Positions 18,880 to 32,267 are shown, counted from the first letter of the stretch. The stretch is 64,000 bases of DNA from Poa pratensis (GCA_947311845.1 CAMZMU010000117.1:73489042-73553041); one strand, 5' to 3'. The notes: generated from the letters alone by a model not told the origin. Translations and numbers: made by a program.

Positions 18880-21209
18880 TGAAAGGACAAGGATGTCGCC
18901 TAGAGGGGGGGGGTGAATAGGCGATTAAAACTTTTCCGGTTTAGGCTTGCTAATTGCGGAATAAAACTAGGTGTTTAAATTAACAAGCCGACAACCTAAA
19001 TAAACTAGGCTCACCTATGTGCACCAACAACTTATGCTAAGCAAGACAAGCAACAAGGTGATAGCAAAATAATACTTCAAGCACGAAGACTATCACAATG
19101 TAAGTTGCATAAGTAAAGAGCTCGGGTATAGAAATAACCGAGGCGCGCGGAGACGAGGATGTATTCCCGAGTTCCTCCTTGAAAGGGAGTACGTCTCGTT
19201 GGAGAGGTGTGAACCGACACAACGGTTCAACAACCACAAAGGTTTCACCCTCTTCTCCGATGAACCGCACCACAAAGGTTTGGTTCACCTTCCACTATCG
19301 GTATTCCTTCGAGGCGGAATCCGGAGCCTTTCAACAACAATCCGGGGCACAACCCACAATGGGTTGGGGGCTCCCGAACGGCTCTCAACAACAATTCGAG
19401 GCACAACCCACAATGGATTGGGGGCTCCCGAACGGCTTCAATTGACCACACAAGGGTCCAACCACCACAAAGGCGTCTAGGGCCCGAAGACCCAAGAGTA
19501 ACAAGTTCACAAGATTTCAACTTCCACGAATCCTCGTGGAGAGCACACCGATGCACCAAATGCAAAAGGCAAGAGCACAAGTGCTCAAATCCCTCACTCT
19601 CAAATTCCAACAAAGCAACAAATGCTTATGGGGGAATAAGAGAGGAGGAACAAAGAGGAGATGCACCAAGAAATCCAAGATCAAGATCTACAAGGTTTCC
19701 CTCACTTAGAGGAGAGATGGATCGGTAAATATGTAGATCAAGATCACCTCTCACTTTCCCTCAAATATAAGCAAGAATCATGGGAGGGATTGAGAGGTAT
19801 GCAAGCTTTTCAAATGTCAACAATGGTGGAGAAAGGAGGAAGAACAAGCTAGCCAAGTTGGGGTCTCTTGGGGGAAGAAGACCCCTTAAAAGGGCAGCAG
19901 GAATCTGCCCGTTGGGGCCAAAAATCGCGAGGACCGGCCTGGAGGCCGGCCTAGGCTGGGCAGGAGGCCGGGAGCCTCACAGAGCCGGCCGGCCCTACAG
20001 CCGGCCTAGGCTGGGCTGAAGGCTGGGCGCCCAACAGAGCCCGCCGGCCCTGGGGCCGGCCTGGGCTGGCCTGGGGGCCGGCCTACAAAAAACAGAAAAA
20101 AGTCCAACACGAAAACGAACATATCTTGATCATCCGGACTCCGTTTTCGATGTTCTTGGGCTCGTTGGAATCGCAACGAAGAGCTTTACGAGATCATGCA
20201 GAGAAACATCATAGTCCAACAATGGAGGATAAAACCAAATGGGAAAGGTTAGAACTCTCGATAAAAGAACAACCGATAAAACCTCCAACCCAAAACCGCA
20301 ATATGTTTCTCATCCGGACTCCGTTTTCTATGATCTTGGGCTTGTTAGAAGATACTCACAAGCTCTACAAGATTAAGCATATGCACATCATAGTCCATCA
20401 TGTGAGGAGGAGAACACAAGAGGAGAGTTTGACCTCTCTACAAAAGACAAACCGGTAAAACCTCCAACATCAAAAACATCACAAGATGATCATATGAAAT
20501 CCGTTTTTGATGAACTAGAGCTTGGCATGGAGATGAACACAAGCTCTAAATTCTCACATGGATAAAAGCCAAATAAGAACCAAGAAAGATGATATGCCAA
20601 AAATGCAAAGGTTTGAGCTCTCCACAAAGGTGCGATCAAGTTACTCACTTGAGAGCCCCTCTTGATAGTACGCCGTCTATCCTATAACCCGGTCTCCCAC
20701 TAACACCACGAGACCGGTAAAATAGAAAACCTATCAAGATCATACCTTTGCCTTGCGCATTCCACTTGAGCTCGATGATGACGATCTTGACTCTCTCAAG
20801 TTGGAACACCTTTCTTGATTGTGCTTGCTAGCACATGCTTGATGAAGACTTCTCCAAATACTCCCCCATACACCATTATGGGAGAGTCTTGCTAAACTCC
20901 GTCTTCATGAATCCACTTGTGCTTCATCTTCTTTTCTTGATATAGATGATGGCTTGGAGATAAACATGAAGTTCACTCAATCTTCTTTTCCAAGCCATGC
21001 TTGCAATAAGCTCAACTCTTCACATGACCATTCTTCATATAAACCCTAGGATGGAACCTTGGTCATGATGAAATCTTCTAGAGTCCAACACATGAACTCC
21101 AATCTTTTCCTATGGACAAGATCTACAAGTATATCTCAATGCAAACATTAGTCCATAAGGATTGTCATTAATTACCAAAACCACGCATGGGGCAACACAT
21201 GCACTTTCA
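18880..21209 (-). repeat. 3' LTR
   Basis: This is the 3' LTR of the minus-strand element. It contains a GC-rich palindrome cluster (GGCCGG type) at about 19925-20088 and the short ORF-like shadows that all three copies share. Confidence 0.92.
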
Positions 21210-21210
21210 A

Positions 21211-21221
21211 TCTCCCCCATT
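21211..21221 (-). other. Polypurine tract
   Basis: On the minus strand AATGGGGGAGA lies one base before the 3' LTR start (TGAAAG). It would prime plus-strand DNA synthesis. Confidence 0.75.
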
Positions 21222-24200
21222 TTGGTAATTGATGACAATCCCTTTTAGAGGGTTTATATAATGAATTAAGCAACCATGCAACACAAAGAGCAAGGAAGGC
21301 AAATGCTTAAGAACGAAACTCAAGCATAAAACCAAATTCCCTTAAACCCTCTAAACTTCTCCCCCATTGGCATTGATTGCCGAAATGGGAGGAAAAATTT
21401 AGAAGGCCAATATAGTAAGAGCTCCCCCATAATGTGTGCATTTCTCATAATATGAGTGAAATCAAATGCACATATCCAATGACGAATAGTTGGGAAGGAG
21501 ATCAAACTATATTGAGGATCCAAAGATTGCAAAAAAAATCAAATTGAAGATACTTCGACAAAAGAAGTAACCAATCAAAGGATCCGAAAAACCAATTGAA
21601 CATAAGAAGATATTATGATAAGACCAACCAAGTGTTCTAACAATCAAGAGGGAACTCCCCAAGGTACGTGCACAATGTAGGATTTGCATTTCAATATGGT
21701 GTGCACAACATGGAATCCTCACTCCCTCCTAGATTAATTTTGAACACAAACACAAGAGTTGCAAATAGGTCCACAAGCTATTAAGATGCAAACATATACC
21801 AAATGAAAAACAAAGCTTGTGCCTTTTAGAAACCACCAAAAAAAATCAAAGGCAATAGAAGTGGTTACTAAAGAATTGGAATACCAATTAAAGATGTAAC
21901 TATTGTCATGTGTATAAGTTTCTAAGTAGACATCAATCACGAAGATATAAGTCCACAAATAAACATGCACACACAAAATAGATACAACGGTGAAGAACAT
22001 GATATCCAAGCGGAAGTCATATATATACCAATAAGATCATTGCTTAAAAGCATAGCACAAAGCTCAATTTTATCTTAGAAGGATATAGATGAACTTCCAA
22101 CACAATCTCATCATAGCATCAAAAATATCCACAAGGGAAAAAGGTAGATGGGATGCTCCGAGAAAGATAACAAGTATCACAAGGCAAATGATTTTGAAAA
22201 TCATCAATATTGCATATGCGAGACATAGAGAGAAAGTGCTAGATTAACATATATGGGATTGATGAATCATGAAAATGATTATATATATTCCCCTTGATAT
22301 GTAATCATCCCGGCTTGCCCACATTTGCAACAAAGTTGTTTTGCAAGAACCAAATGAATTGCAACAAAAAGATTCATGCCATGAAACAACCTACACAAGG
22401 TTGAAAGCTAGAAAAGTATGCATGAGGTAGATACTTGTTACCGAGATAGCATTGGTGATGTAGAAGATAGAGTTCATGATCATCCAGCTTGGCTCCAATA
22501 AGCACATGGTGATAACACCTTCCTTGTAGATGAGACAAGCTTCCAATGCATCTCAATGTACCTAAAACAAATTCAAGTACAACATGGTACCCAAACTCAT
22601 TGGGTCCAAAGTAGTTAGAGCAACTACAATACATAGGACAAACTCCACATAAATATGTGCATATTGATATGAAATTGAATTTCATGCACATCTTAGCCAT
22701 TTAGGATTTGATGGAGTTTATCCTATATATTGGATCAACGAAAGTAAGCATGCCATAAGATATACATTAGTAAATATGCATGCACAAGACTTTCAAGAAC
22801 CAAAAGAGATACAATTTGGACAAAACACCAATTAAACCAAGAAAGCACACACAAGTGTGACAAGAAAAGAATTGTCCAAATTATATCAAAACCCAAATCA
22901 ACACATGATTGAAGATACCACTTTGAAAAGATGCCAAATGAAAGTAAGATACCAATTGATGAAAATATCATCAAGGAATAAACCAAACCCTCTACACTTT
23001 TCATGATGGCACAAGTACCAAGACGAGAAATGTTTGTCTTCCAAAGAGACACGTCATCGGGATCAAATACCAATTGAAGACAACTAATGTTCAAAAACAT
23101 ATAGGATTGCTCCCCCAAGATTTGTGCATTATTTATGATCTTGCATTTGAATACAAAATGCACACAAATGGGATCATCACTCTCCATACATATTATTCAA
23201 ACACTAGTCATGTTCAAGGAAAGCAATAAGATGCAAACCAATTTAAAGAATGATGTTCTACTCAATGTAGGATAGCTTCCCAAGAATAGTGCATTATCAA
23301 GAAGTATGACTTTTGAATGTAAATGCACAAGATTGGGATCATTGCTTTTCCTAAAGAAGAAGACATAAAACAAATTTTGATAGAGCAAAAGATCCAAAAG
23401 ATACAAGGAAGACAAGAGGATTTAGATCAAAACAAATCCTTGGCAATAAAATAAGGCAATTCAAAGCAAGAGACAAAGTGAAGATGGTCACAAATTTCAC
23501 CACACATATGAGTATCACTTGTCAAGGACAAGGAGTATATAGAGATATTTCTCGGTGGTATATAGAAATGATATTGAAGACCAATTTCACAACAAATAAG
23601 CATATGGCAAAAGAAAGATTTAAAGGCCAAAGCTTAAAAGATAGATATTCTTGATAGCTTCAAGTATTCACGCGATCATGCAAAGCCACTACAAAGAGTA
23701 GCTTGAAGCAATCGATTTCCCAAAAGGATATGCGAACATATTTGGGGAAAACGTACCAAGAATGTCCATCACAAACAAGATCCAAAAGATGATTAAACAA
23801 ATCATTTTACCAAAATGGAACTTGTTTGAGCAACATGCCACATAGGAATAAGATAATGAAGAATATCAATTCTAGGTGGCAATACCTCACATGTTCACAT
23901 TTTCTAGGCTTGTAATATGCACATAGCTTATTACTCCCCCATAATGTGATAATCCATTTTTTTAAACAAGAGGCAAACAAAACCAACTCGAGAAATTAAT
24001 GGACATTATAGAATTTGAATTTCTCATGAGCATGACATACCACATAGAGAATAGATAATTGATATCATCACTAAGTGGTATTCCTCATGTACACATTTTA
24101 GGATTGTGAAGTGCACGAAGCATATCACTCCAAAATGGAATAGTCCATTAATCTCTCAAAAGAGAGCCAACAAGATAATATATCAAATAAAAGCAATAAG

Positions 24201-24479
24201 GCTCAACACAAGTAAATGGTGTGCAAACCAACATACACATACTTGATTACTCAAGATAAGTAAGTAGAGAGCACAACACATACAAACACTAGCAAGGTAC
24301 AAAACCTAACACATGCAAGGGTGCAAGCAACTTTCAATGTATATATGATTTAAATAAAAGTTACCGCAAGGAGGAACATTGGATATGAGTAGAACAATAT
24401 AATCCAAATGACTTGGCTTGAGAAATATAATTGATGAAGATCCCTTAATTCTTCATGATGTAGCCAAGTCTCCAATGCC
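21222..24479 (-). other. Non-coding interior of the LTR element with repeated modules
   Basis: This 3.2-kb AT-rich stretch has no long ORF and no pol motif. A loose module recurs: a CTCCCCCA-like string, then TTTGTGCATT or GTGCA, and after about 40 bases AATGCACA (at 21358, 21421, 21656, 23108, 23275, 23935 and 24090). The phrase AGATACCAATTGA and close variants also recur. The C-run is the complement of the PPT, so the region may derive from repeated copying of the PPT area. Confidence 0.6.
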
Positions 24480-26849
24480 TCCAACAACACCTATTGATCA
24501 AGTTTTAGCTTGTTGGTCCCCAACCAAGTTGGGTCCTAAGAGGTTAGTCACAATAGGTTTGGCAACCCAAATGGTTCTTTTCTTGACACCACTTTGAGTA
24601 CCAACATATTTGGCAAACACATTGCCAACCTTATCCTTCCGAAGAGAATAACATCATCAATATAATGGGGTTGGATAAGGTACCATTTGTGCATGAAGAA
24701 GCAAGGTGACCCTTCTCACGGCATAGGTAGCAACATCGACTTCCTCCTCTCTTCTTAGTTGGAATCTTGACTTGAGGAGGGTAGCTTGATTCTTCTTGGG
24801 AAGAGGTTCTTCAACTTGAGGAACTTGAGGCTTCTTCCCTTGTTGCTTCTCACTAAGAGCCTTCTTCTTCAAAGGGCAAGATCTAACATGGTGCCCTTCA
24901 ACTTTGCACTTGAAGCAAACAATCTTGGCCGAATCTTTAACTTGTTCTTGGCCCTTTTCTTCTTGTTGACTTGGACTTGTTCTTGTTATTGGAGTTGAAT
25001 CCAAGTCCACTCTTGTCATTGGGGCGTCTTTGAACACTCAACATATTGTCAAGTGTGGATCCCAACATGACGCTTTTCCAAGTCTTTCTTCAAAGAAGTG
25101 ACTTGGGCCTTGAGCTCATTTAATTCCTCTACATGGTTAGTATCAACAAACACTAGAGGAAGTAGAAGCTTCATTGTTAGAGCAACAAGGCATGAAAGTA
25201 ATTCATCACAAGATGTAGCAACATTGTGAGTGGATGAATCACTAGGACTAGCACATGGCAATAAAGCATTTTAGTAGAAGTTGTGCCTTTGTCCACATGA
25301 GGCTCACAGATGTTACCTTTGTAGAAATAGCCTCATGAGCTAACTTTAGCCTAGCATGGGATGCTAGAAGATCATCATTAGAGCTAGAAAGCTTTTCATG
25401 ACTTTCTTCCAATTTCCCATACTTGCTAGATAGCAACTCAAGTTGAGCCCTTAGCTCAACATTCTCCTTCAAAATAGATGCTTCACAAGAAGTGGAGTTA
25501 GTAGCACAAGCATCATTAATATTAGAAATGGAAGAGACAATTGGCAAGCTTATCATTCTTAGATAGTTGAGTTTGGAGTTGATCATGAGACTTGATAAGG
25601 AGAGAGTGTTCACTTTCTAAAGCCTTGTGAGCTTTGTCAAGTCTCTCTATGTCCTCACTTAGTCTAGCATTGCCAACACCAAATTCAACTTTTTCCTTTT
25701 TAAGCACTTTATATTTAGCAATAGCATGATCTCTTTCCTTAATGATTTTAGCAATAATAAGATCATTAGACTCATCAAGAGATTCAAGTTTCTCTCAAGA
25801 GACTAAGCTCTTCTTCTTCAAGAGAAGCTTTCAAGGAAGCTATAGTGATAGAGTCATCTCTCTCAATTTGACATTTCTCATCAAATTGACTTTCCAAATC
25901 CTCAATAAATTCCCTACTCTTAGAAACATAATCAATGATTTCACATAGAGGAGGGATAGCTTTACTACCTTTGGGGAGAGCACCAAGACCATCTCACCCA
26001 TCTTGGTTAAGGATTCAAAATCAAAACCTTCTTCATGAGAATCCTCATCCTCATCATCACAATTTGGATTTGAGGTGGGAGACACCTCGGAATCCTTAGC
26101 CATAAGGCAAACATGATTAATGATTGAAGAGGATGAAGAATTACTTGAAGCACCATTGAGGTCCATGTCTTGTTCCAACAAATGTTGGGATTCCTCTACA
26201 TTGTTAGTCATGCAAGTACTAGAGGATATGGAAGCATTTTTTCATGGCAACAAGACATATGAAGCATATCATCATGAGATTTAGTTAAACAACTATTACA
26301 TGATATGCAAGGACTATCAACTCTAGCATGTATGACATTTGGAGTGCTAGAGAGTTTAAGTCCAAAGATAGAACATTGCAATGAGATAGAGATGAAGTAT
26401 AGTCAATAGAATATTCACCATCAACAATGCAATTTCTATCACCACTCACCATATCATTACCTTGTGACAAATCACATGTTGGTGAAGTGGAAGAAGTTGT
26501 GAACTCATCACGGCCGGAGGTGGAAGGGAGAACAATCATCCTCAATAATTTTGGACACTTCATATATATCTTGAAGCTTGGTCCAAAGCTCATGAGCATT
26601 CCGAAAAGGCATGATTGACGCAAGAACTACATCGCTCAAAACACATATAAGACCATTAGAAACTAGAGTCTCGAGATGAGAGTTTTCCTCATCCTCTAAA
26701 GATAATTCTTGAGAATCCTTTGGAGGAGAAAAACCCACATCCACAATCCTCTTAATATAATTTGGACCCATGGCCCTAAAAAGATTAAGCATGCGAATTT
26801 TCCAAACATCATAATTTGTGCCATCGAATATGAAAGTGGGATCGTGCAC
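24480..26849 (-). pseudogene. Copia-type gag, broken
   Basis: Gag would form the virus-like particle. The N-terminus (about 26849) reads FIFDGTNYDVWKIRM and then ELWTKLQDIYEVS, the UBN2/DUF4219-type gag core. Coiled-coil segments follow (ENVELRAQLELLSSKYGKLE, near 25500), then a CCHC knuckle (CFKCKVEGHHVRSC, near 24910) and a copia-like tail (KRTIWVAKPIVTNLLGPN, near 24570). Stops and frameshifts break it into pieces of at most about 120 residues. Given the near-identical LTRs, it was probably already broken when the element last moved and was copied with proteins from another element. Confidence 0.8.
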
Positions 26850-26906
26850 TAATTCCTAAACGACATCTTTTACTCTCTAGGCGGTAAAGCCCAAAAAGAG
26901 AGCCCA

Positions 26907-26919
26907 GGCTCTGATACCA
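26907..26919 (-). other. Primer binding site, initiator Met tRNA
   Basis: On the minus strand TGGTATCAGAGCC lies two bases inside the 5' LTR end at 26922. It is complementary to the 3' end of plant initiator methionine tRNA, the usual copia primer, and fixes the element's orientation. Confidence 0.92.
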
Positions 26920-26921
26920 AT

Positions 26922-29245
26922 TGAAAGGACAAGGATGTCGCCTAGAGGGGGGGGTGAATAGGCGATTAAAACTTTTCCGGTTTAGGCTTGCTAATTGCGG
27001 AATAAAACTAGGTGTTTAAATTAACAAGCCGACAACCTAAATAAACTAGGCTCACCTATGTGCACCAACAACTTATGCTAAGCAAGACAAGCAACAAGGT
27101 GATAGCAAATAATACTTCAAGCACGAAGGCTATCACAATGTAAGTTGCATAAGTAAAGAGCTCGGGTATAGAAATAACCGAGGCGCGCGGAGACGAGGAT
27201 GTATTCCCGAGTTCCTCCTTGAAAGGGAGTACGTCTCGTTGGAGAGGTGTGAACCGACACAACGGTTCAACAACCACAAAGGTTTCACCCTCTTCTCCGA
27301 TGAACCGCACCACAAAGGTTTGGTTCACCTTCCACTATCGGTATTCCTTCGAGGCGGAATCCGGAGCCTTTCAACAACAATCCGGGGCACAACCCACAAT
27401 GGGTTGGGGGCTCCCGAACGGCTCTCAACAACAATTCGAGGCACAACCCACAATGGATTGGGGGCTCCCGAACGGCTTCAAGTGACCACACAAGGGTCCA
27501 ACCACCACAAAGGCGTCTAGGGCCCGAAGACCCAAGAGTAACAAGTTCACAAGCTTTCAACTTCCACGAATCCTCGTGGAGAGCACACCGATGCACCAAA
27601 TGCAAAAGGCAAGAGCACAAGTGCTCAAATCCTCACTCTCAAATTCCAACAAAGCAACAAATGCTTATGGGGGAATAAGAGAGGAGGAACAAAGAGGAGA
27701 TGCACCAAGAACTCCAAGATCAAGATCTACAAGGTTTCCCTCACTTAGAGGAGAGATGGATCGGTAAATATGTAGATCAAGATCACCTCTCACTTTCCCT
27801 CAAATATAAGCAAGAATCATGGGAGGGATTGAGAGGTATGCAAGCTTTTCAAATGTCAACAATGGTGGAGAAAGGAGGAAGAACAAGCTAGCAAGTTGGG
27901 GTCTCTTGGGGGAAGAAGACCCCTTAAAAGGGCAGCAGGAATCTGCCCGTTGGGGCCAAAAATCGCGAGGACCGGCCTGGAGGCCGGCCTAGGCTGGGCA
28001 GGAGGCCGGAGCCTCACAGAGCCGGCCGGCCCTACAGCCGGCCTAGGCTGGGCTGAAGGCTGGGCGCCCAACAGAGCCCGCCGGCCCTGGGGCCGGCCTG
28101 GGCTGGCCTGGGGGCCGGCCTACAAAAAACAGAAAAAAGTCCAACACGAAAACGAACATATCTTGATCATCCGGACTCCGTTTTCGATGTTCTTGGGCTC
28201 GTTGGAATCGCAACGAAGAGCTTTACGAGATCATGCAGAGAAACATCATAGTCCAACAATGGAGGATAAAACCAAATGGGAAAGGTTAGAACTCTCGATA
28301 AAAGAACAACCGATAAAACCTCCAAACCAAAACCGCAATATGTTTCTCATCCGGACTCCGTTTTCTATGATCTTGGGCTTGTTAGAAGATACTCACAAGC
28401 TCTACAAGATTAAGCATATGCACATCATAGTCCATCATGTGAGGAGGAGAACACAAGAGGAGAGTTTGACCTCTCTACAAAAGACAAACCGGTAAAACCT
28501 CCAACATCAAAAACATCACAAGATGATCATATGAAATCCGTTTTTGATGAACTAGAGCTTGGCATGGAGATGAACACAAGCTCTAAATTCTCACATGGAT
28601 AAAAGCCAAATAAGAACCAAGAAAGATGATATGCCAAAATGCAAAGGTTTGAGCTCTCCACAAAGGTGCGATCAAGTTACTCACTTGAGAGCCCCTCTTG
28701 ATAGTACGCCGTCTATCCTATAACCCGGTCTCCCACTAACACCACGAGACCGGTAAAATAGAAAACCTATCAAGATCATACCTTTGCCTTGCGCATTCCA
28801 CTTGAGCTCGATGATGACGATCTTGACTCTCTCAAGTTGGAACACCTTTCTTGATTGTGCTTGCTAGCACATGCTTGATGAAGACTTCTCCAAATACTCC
28901 CCCATACACCATTATGGGAGAGTCTTGCTAAACTCCGTCTTCATGAATCCACTTGTGCTTCATCTTCTTTTCTTGATATAGATGATGGCTTGGAGATAAA
29001 CATGAAGTTCACTCAATCTTCTTTTCCAAGCCATGCTTGCAATAAGCTCAACTCTTCACATGACCATTCTTCATATAAACCCTAGGATGGAACCTTGGTC
29101 ATGATGAAATCTTCTAGAGTCCAACACATGAACTCCAATCTTTTCCTATGGACAAGATCTACAAGTATATCTCAATGCAAACATTAGTCCATAAGGATTG
29201 TCATTAATTACCAAAACCACGCATGGGGCAACACATGCACTTTCA
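26922..29245 (-). repeat. 5' LTR
   Basis: It is 2324 bp and nearly identical to 18880-21209. The six-base length difference equals the six single-base indels I counted. The GC-rich palindrome cluster is at about 27966-28124. Confidence 0.92.
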
Positions 29246-29250
29246 CCCGC

Positions 29251-29880
29251 GCATGGCCGTGCCCTATCCTTTCATTTCCAACGCCCGCGCAGCCAACTAC
29301 CAATCTGAAATCTCCCTCCTCCCCACGCCACGATGGCTCCACCCCCGATTCGACCGCCGTCGGCTGAGATTCGCCCGCCGCCTCCGGCCCTCTCTCACCA
29401 AAACCCCCTGCCGCAACCCCGCAGCTGAGGCCACGACGCCAAATCGATTGGGATGGCCTCGGACAACCCGTCGCCGCCATGAATCGAGGCCACAGCAGCA
29501 CCGCCGTCGGGGTCGATTCGGCCTCCCCCAACCACGGCGAGGGCAAAAAATGACAGACACGACCTCCTCGACGACATGCCGCTTCTCCGCCGCCACCCTT
29601 CCTGTCGGTGAGGCTCCCCACTCCCTCCGCCGCCGAGCTATTGCGCGCGCTTCTAGGTTGTTGTTGAGGTCTTGTCCGCTGACCCGCATGGCAGAGGCGA
29701 GGTTGGAGGAGCTCCCGACGCCACCAGGTGCCCGCCCCACCGCTCGTCGAGCGCCGCCTTGGCCGCGACAACCTCCTGCCACCGGTTTGGTTGTGTGTTT
29801 GAGGTGAGCATTTTTTGCATTTTTTCATGGATCGTTGTGTCAATTTAGAAGTAGATAGTAATTAGTTGTTTGCGATTGTA
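29251..29880 (+). other. GC-rich leader of the Harbinger element
   Basis: An open GC-rich frame runs to 29807, followed by an intron-like stretch (donor GGTGAGCA at about 29802, acceptor GATTGTAG ending at 29880) ahead of the transposase. It could be the 5' exon or ORF1 of the element. I saw no Myb/SANT motif, so coding is doubtful. Confidence 0.35.
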
Positions 29881-29899
29881 GATGGTGTCGTTTGACTAC

Positions 29900-31171
29900 A
29901 CCACGTCGATGAGGAGTTCGACATTGAGGAGGAGGAGGAGGACATTGCTATGATCTTGTTGTTGCACAAGAACAAGAAGCCGAAGGATAAGGTTCGGTGA
30001 TGGGCCGAGAGTATATTCAGAGGCAGCGGCTTGAAGCACATGCCAAGCTCATGGCCAACTACTTTGTTGACAGACCGGTTTTCCCCGCGTGGTATTTTCG
30101 ACTCCGATTTAGGATGGGGACTGATTTGTTTAACCACATCGTCGAGTGTGTCAAGTTGCACGACAATTTCTTCGAGCAGAGGAGGAATTGCGCCCGAATT
30201 CTTGGGCATAGGACCAACCAAAAGGTGACTGAGGTATTACGGCATATGGCTTATGGCATTCCGGCAGATCTTGTCGATGATCAATTGGCAATGAGTGAGA
30301 GCCAGAGCATCAATTGTGTGTAGCACTTTGCGGTTGCGGTGGTTGAGTTCTTCGGTCCCGAGTACTTGAGAGCACCCAATGCTCAAGACACGGCTCGGCT
30401 ACTGGAGAAGAACATGGCCCGCGTCTTTCCAGGTATGCTCGGTTCTATTGATTGCATGCACTGGAGGTGGAAGAACTGTCCTGTAGCATTGGCATGGACA
30501 GTTCAGAAGGCACAAAAAGGATTCCACTATTATTCTTGACGCCGTGCCCGATCAGGAGACTTGAATATGGCATGCATTCTTTGGCATGCTGGTTCTTGCA
30601 ATGATATCAATGTTGTCCAACGATCCCCCTATATTTGACAAATTAGCCAATGGAGAGGCTCCACCGGTGGAGTTCCAAGCCAACGGCAAGACATACATCA
30701 TGGCGTACTACCTTGCGGATGGGATCTATCCCAAGTGGGCGACATTTGTGAAGCCATTGCAAGCCCCCAAAGGTATGAAGGAACTTGATTTCCACAATGC
30801 TCAAGGGGCGGTGAGAAAAGATGTGGAGAGAGCATTTGGGATTTTGCAAGCCCAATTTGCTATTGTGAGAGGACTCGCGAGGTTTTGGGATCAAGAGATC
30901 CTTTGGTACATCATGCATGCATGTGTGATCATGCATAACATGATTATATAGAATGACCATGGCAAAAATGTAGTCTATGGCACCTATGGCTTGATAGGTC
31001 GACCAGTTTAGCCGAGGTGAGGTGGAGACTGAGTTGTGCGCTTCCTGAGACATACCATAACATTCGAAACTCCGATGTGCACGAAGATCTTCAAAAGGAT
31101 CTCATTGAGGAGTGGTGGGCATGGAAGGCAAAGGGCGAGCCCGTGTACTTGATTCGATGTTGGTGTATGTG
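29900..31171 (+). pseudogene. PIF/Harbinger transposase (DDE_Tnp_4), decayed
   Basis: The transposase cuts and joins element ends. It begins with an acidic segment (DEEFDIEEEEEDIAMIL). A one-base frameshift comes before MGREYIQRQRLEAH (30000), followed by DLFNHIVECVKLHDNFF. The catalytic region has GSIDCMHWRWKNCP (first Asp, about 30450), NDINV (second Asp, about 30600) and RKDVERAFGILQ (Glu, about 30820). In-frame stops occur at 30321 (TAG) and near 30563 (TGA), with a frame change near 30515. The C-terminal DLIEEWWAWKAKGEP is still readable near 31110. The acidic residues survive but the gene is dead. Confidence 0.85.
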
Positions 31172-31554
31172 ATGAACAATTTGCTATTGTGTGTTGATTT
31201 GTGTGCTACTTGATGAACCATTTGATAAACTATTTGTATTGTGTTATAATAATTAAGTATTATAAAAAAATTATTTGTTTGAAATTGTTTTAGATCATTG
31301 ACCATATTATTTGTTTGACATACGTGAGTAAATGTGCAAAGAAATGGAGGGGTGTGGCGCGTTCGCGGTACCCTAAAATAGGGCTTCTGTTGGACCGACT
31401 GTGCCCTAAAATAAGGGCATCTGAAAAAGCAAAAAATGTTTTGGTGCCCTAAAACACTAAAACTGGTGCTCTATAAGCGAAAACCGGTGCCCTATATAAT
31501 GCATCCATTAGAGATTCTCAAATGTCCGGAAAGTCATTTGTGCTTCCGATCTCC

Positions 31555-31935
31555 AATCCCCTCTTTGTTTAAAAAATCAAAAATATTTTTATAAGTTTTA
31601 AAATAAATTGAAAATAATTCTAGATGTAGTCCATGATGTAGCCTACAAACATGCAAAATCACAACGCGAAATTCTTTGTATTATGGGCTACACAAAAATG
31701 ACAAAATCTTAATTTTTTTTTGGAGATTTGAAACACTATACTCAGATATGTACATTTCTCTTTTTTGTGTAGCTAAAAATACATTTCTAATCAAAATTTT
31801 GCATGTTTTTAGAACACGTCATCGAGAATATCCATGATTTGTTTCACACTTTTTTGAAATTTTAGAATATGATTAATGAATTGTTTTTAAACACGGGGAG
31901 CACAGGAGCTCGGGAGCAAGAAATCTCCACTCACT
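31555..31935. repeat. AT-rich dispersed element, copy 1
   Basis: It resembles 42225-42625: both carry A/T runs, a GATGTAG motif, CATGCAAAATCACAA, TATTATG and a second half in near-inverted arrangement. It is probably a long-TIR MITE. The ends are unclear. Confidence 0.5.
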
Positions 31936-32267
31936 AATGTTTTCCTACCATATCTTAATTTCAATATGGTTTGACAAATATTTAATTGAGGTTTAAATTG
32001 GGTTTCAAATATCTATTTTGCGTTCCTCTGAATTAATACCTCACAAGGTTTCGATAGGTTTCAAACAAGCTTTTTTCATGCAAACTCTTGTAGAACTCTA
32101 GCAACTACAAAAACATCACTTTCATCCATAAGGAACGTCCCTGAAATCGTGATATAGAAGTGAATTTATGAAACATAATTGCAAACTTTGTAAATGTTTC
32201 GTAAACATTTCAATTACAAAATGAAAAGGTCAATTTTTTGGAAAACACATTCAACATTGGTCTTGTT
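31936..32267. other. AT-rich stretch, no gene
   Basis: No coding signal or repeat structure was recognised apart from the LINE target site at 32257-32267. Confidence 0.3.

Larger units (their letters stand above)
18880..29245 (-). mobile_element. Non-autonomous copia-type LTR retrotransposon, complete
   Basis: LTRs of 2330 and 2324 bp start TGAAAG and end TTTCA and are flanked by the 5-bp TSD CCCGC (18875-18879 and 29246-29250). The PBS and PPT positions show minus-strand orientation, so the right LTR is the 5' LTR. By eye the LTRs differ by about five substitutions and six 1-bp indels. The interior (5.7 kb) has a broken gag only; I see no protease, integrase, RT or RNase H. A solo LTR of this family lies at 56556-58892. 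Confidence 0.93.
18810..31520 (+). mobile_element. PIF/Harbinger element split by an LTR retrotransposon
   Basis: The transposase relic at 29900-31171 marks the class. The left end (CTCCAACGGGTGCTCTAAA at about 18813) and the reverse complement of the right end (about 31520, CTCTAATGGATGCA) are similar, like the grass Harbinger terminus CTCCAACA. Copies of GTGCCCTA and CCTATTTTGGGG occur inside both ends. The element was cut by the LTR element at 18880-29245, leaving about 70 bp on the left. The boundaries and 3-bp TSD are not firm. Confidence 0.6.

Noticed and set aside
19179..20458. Repeated ORFs of 88-110 residues in the LTRs
   Set aside because: They recur because the LTR is repeated. 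No homology was recognised and the third copy breaks them.
29223..29807. 194-residue ORF upstream of the Harbinger transposase as a real protein
   Set aside because: Its start lies in LTR sequence and the opposite strand is equally open. Kept only as a GC-rich leader.
30586..30951. A separate gene starting at 30586
   Set aside because: It is the C-terminal half of the Harbinger transposase after a frameshift.
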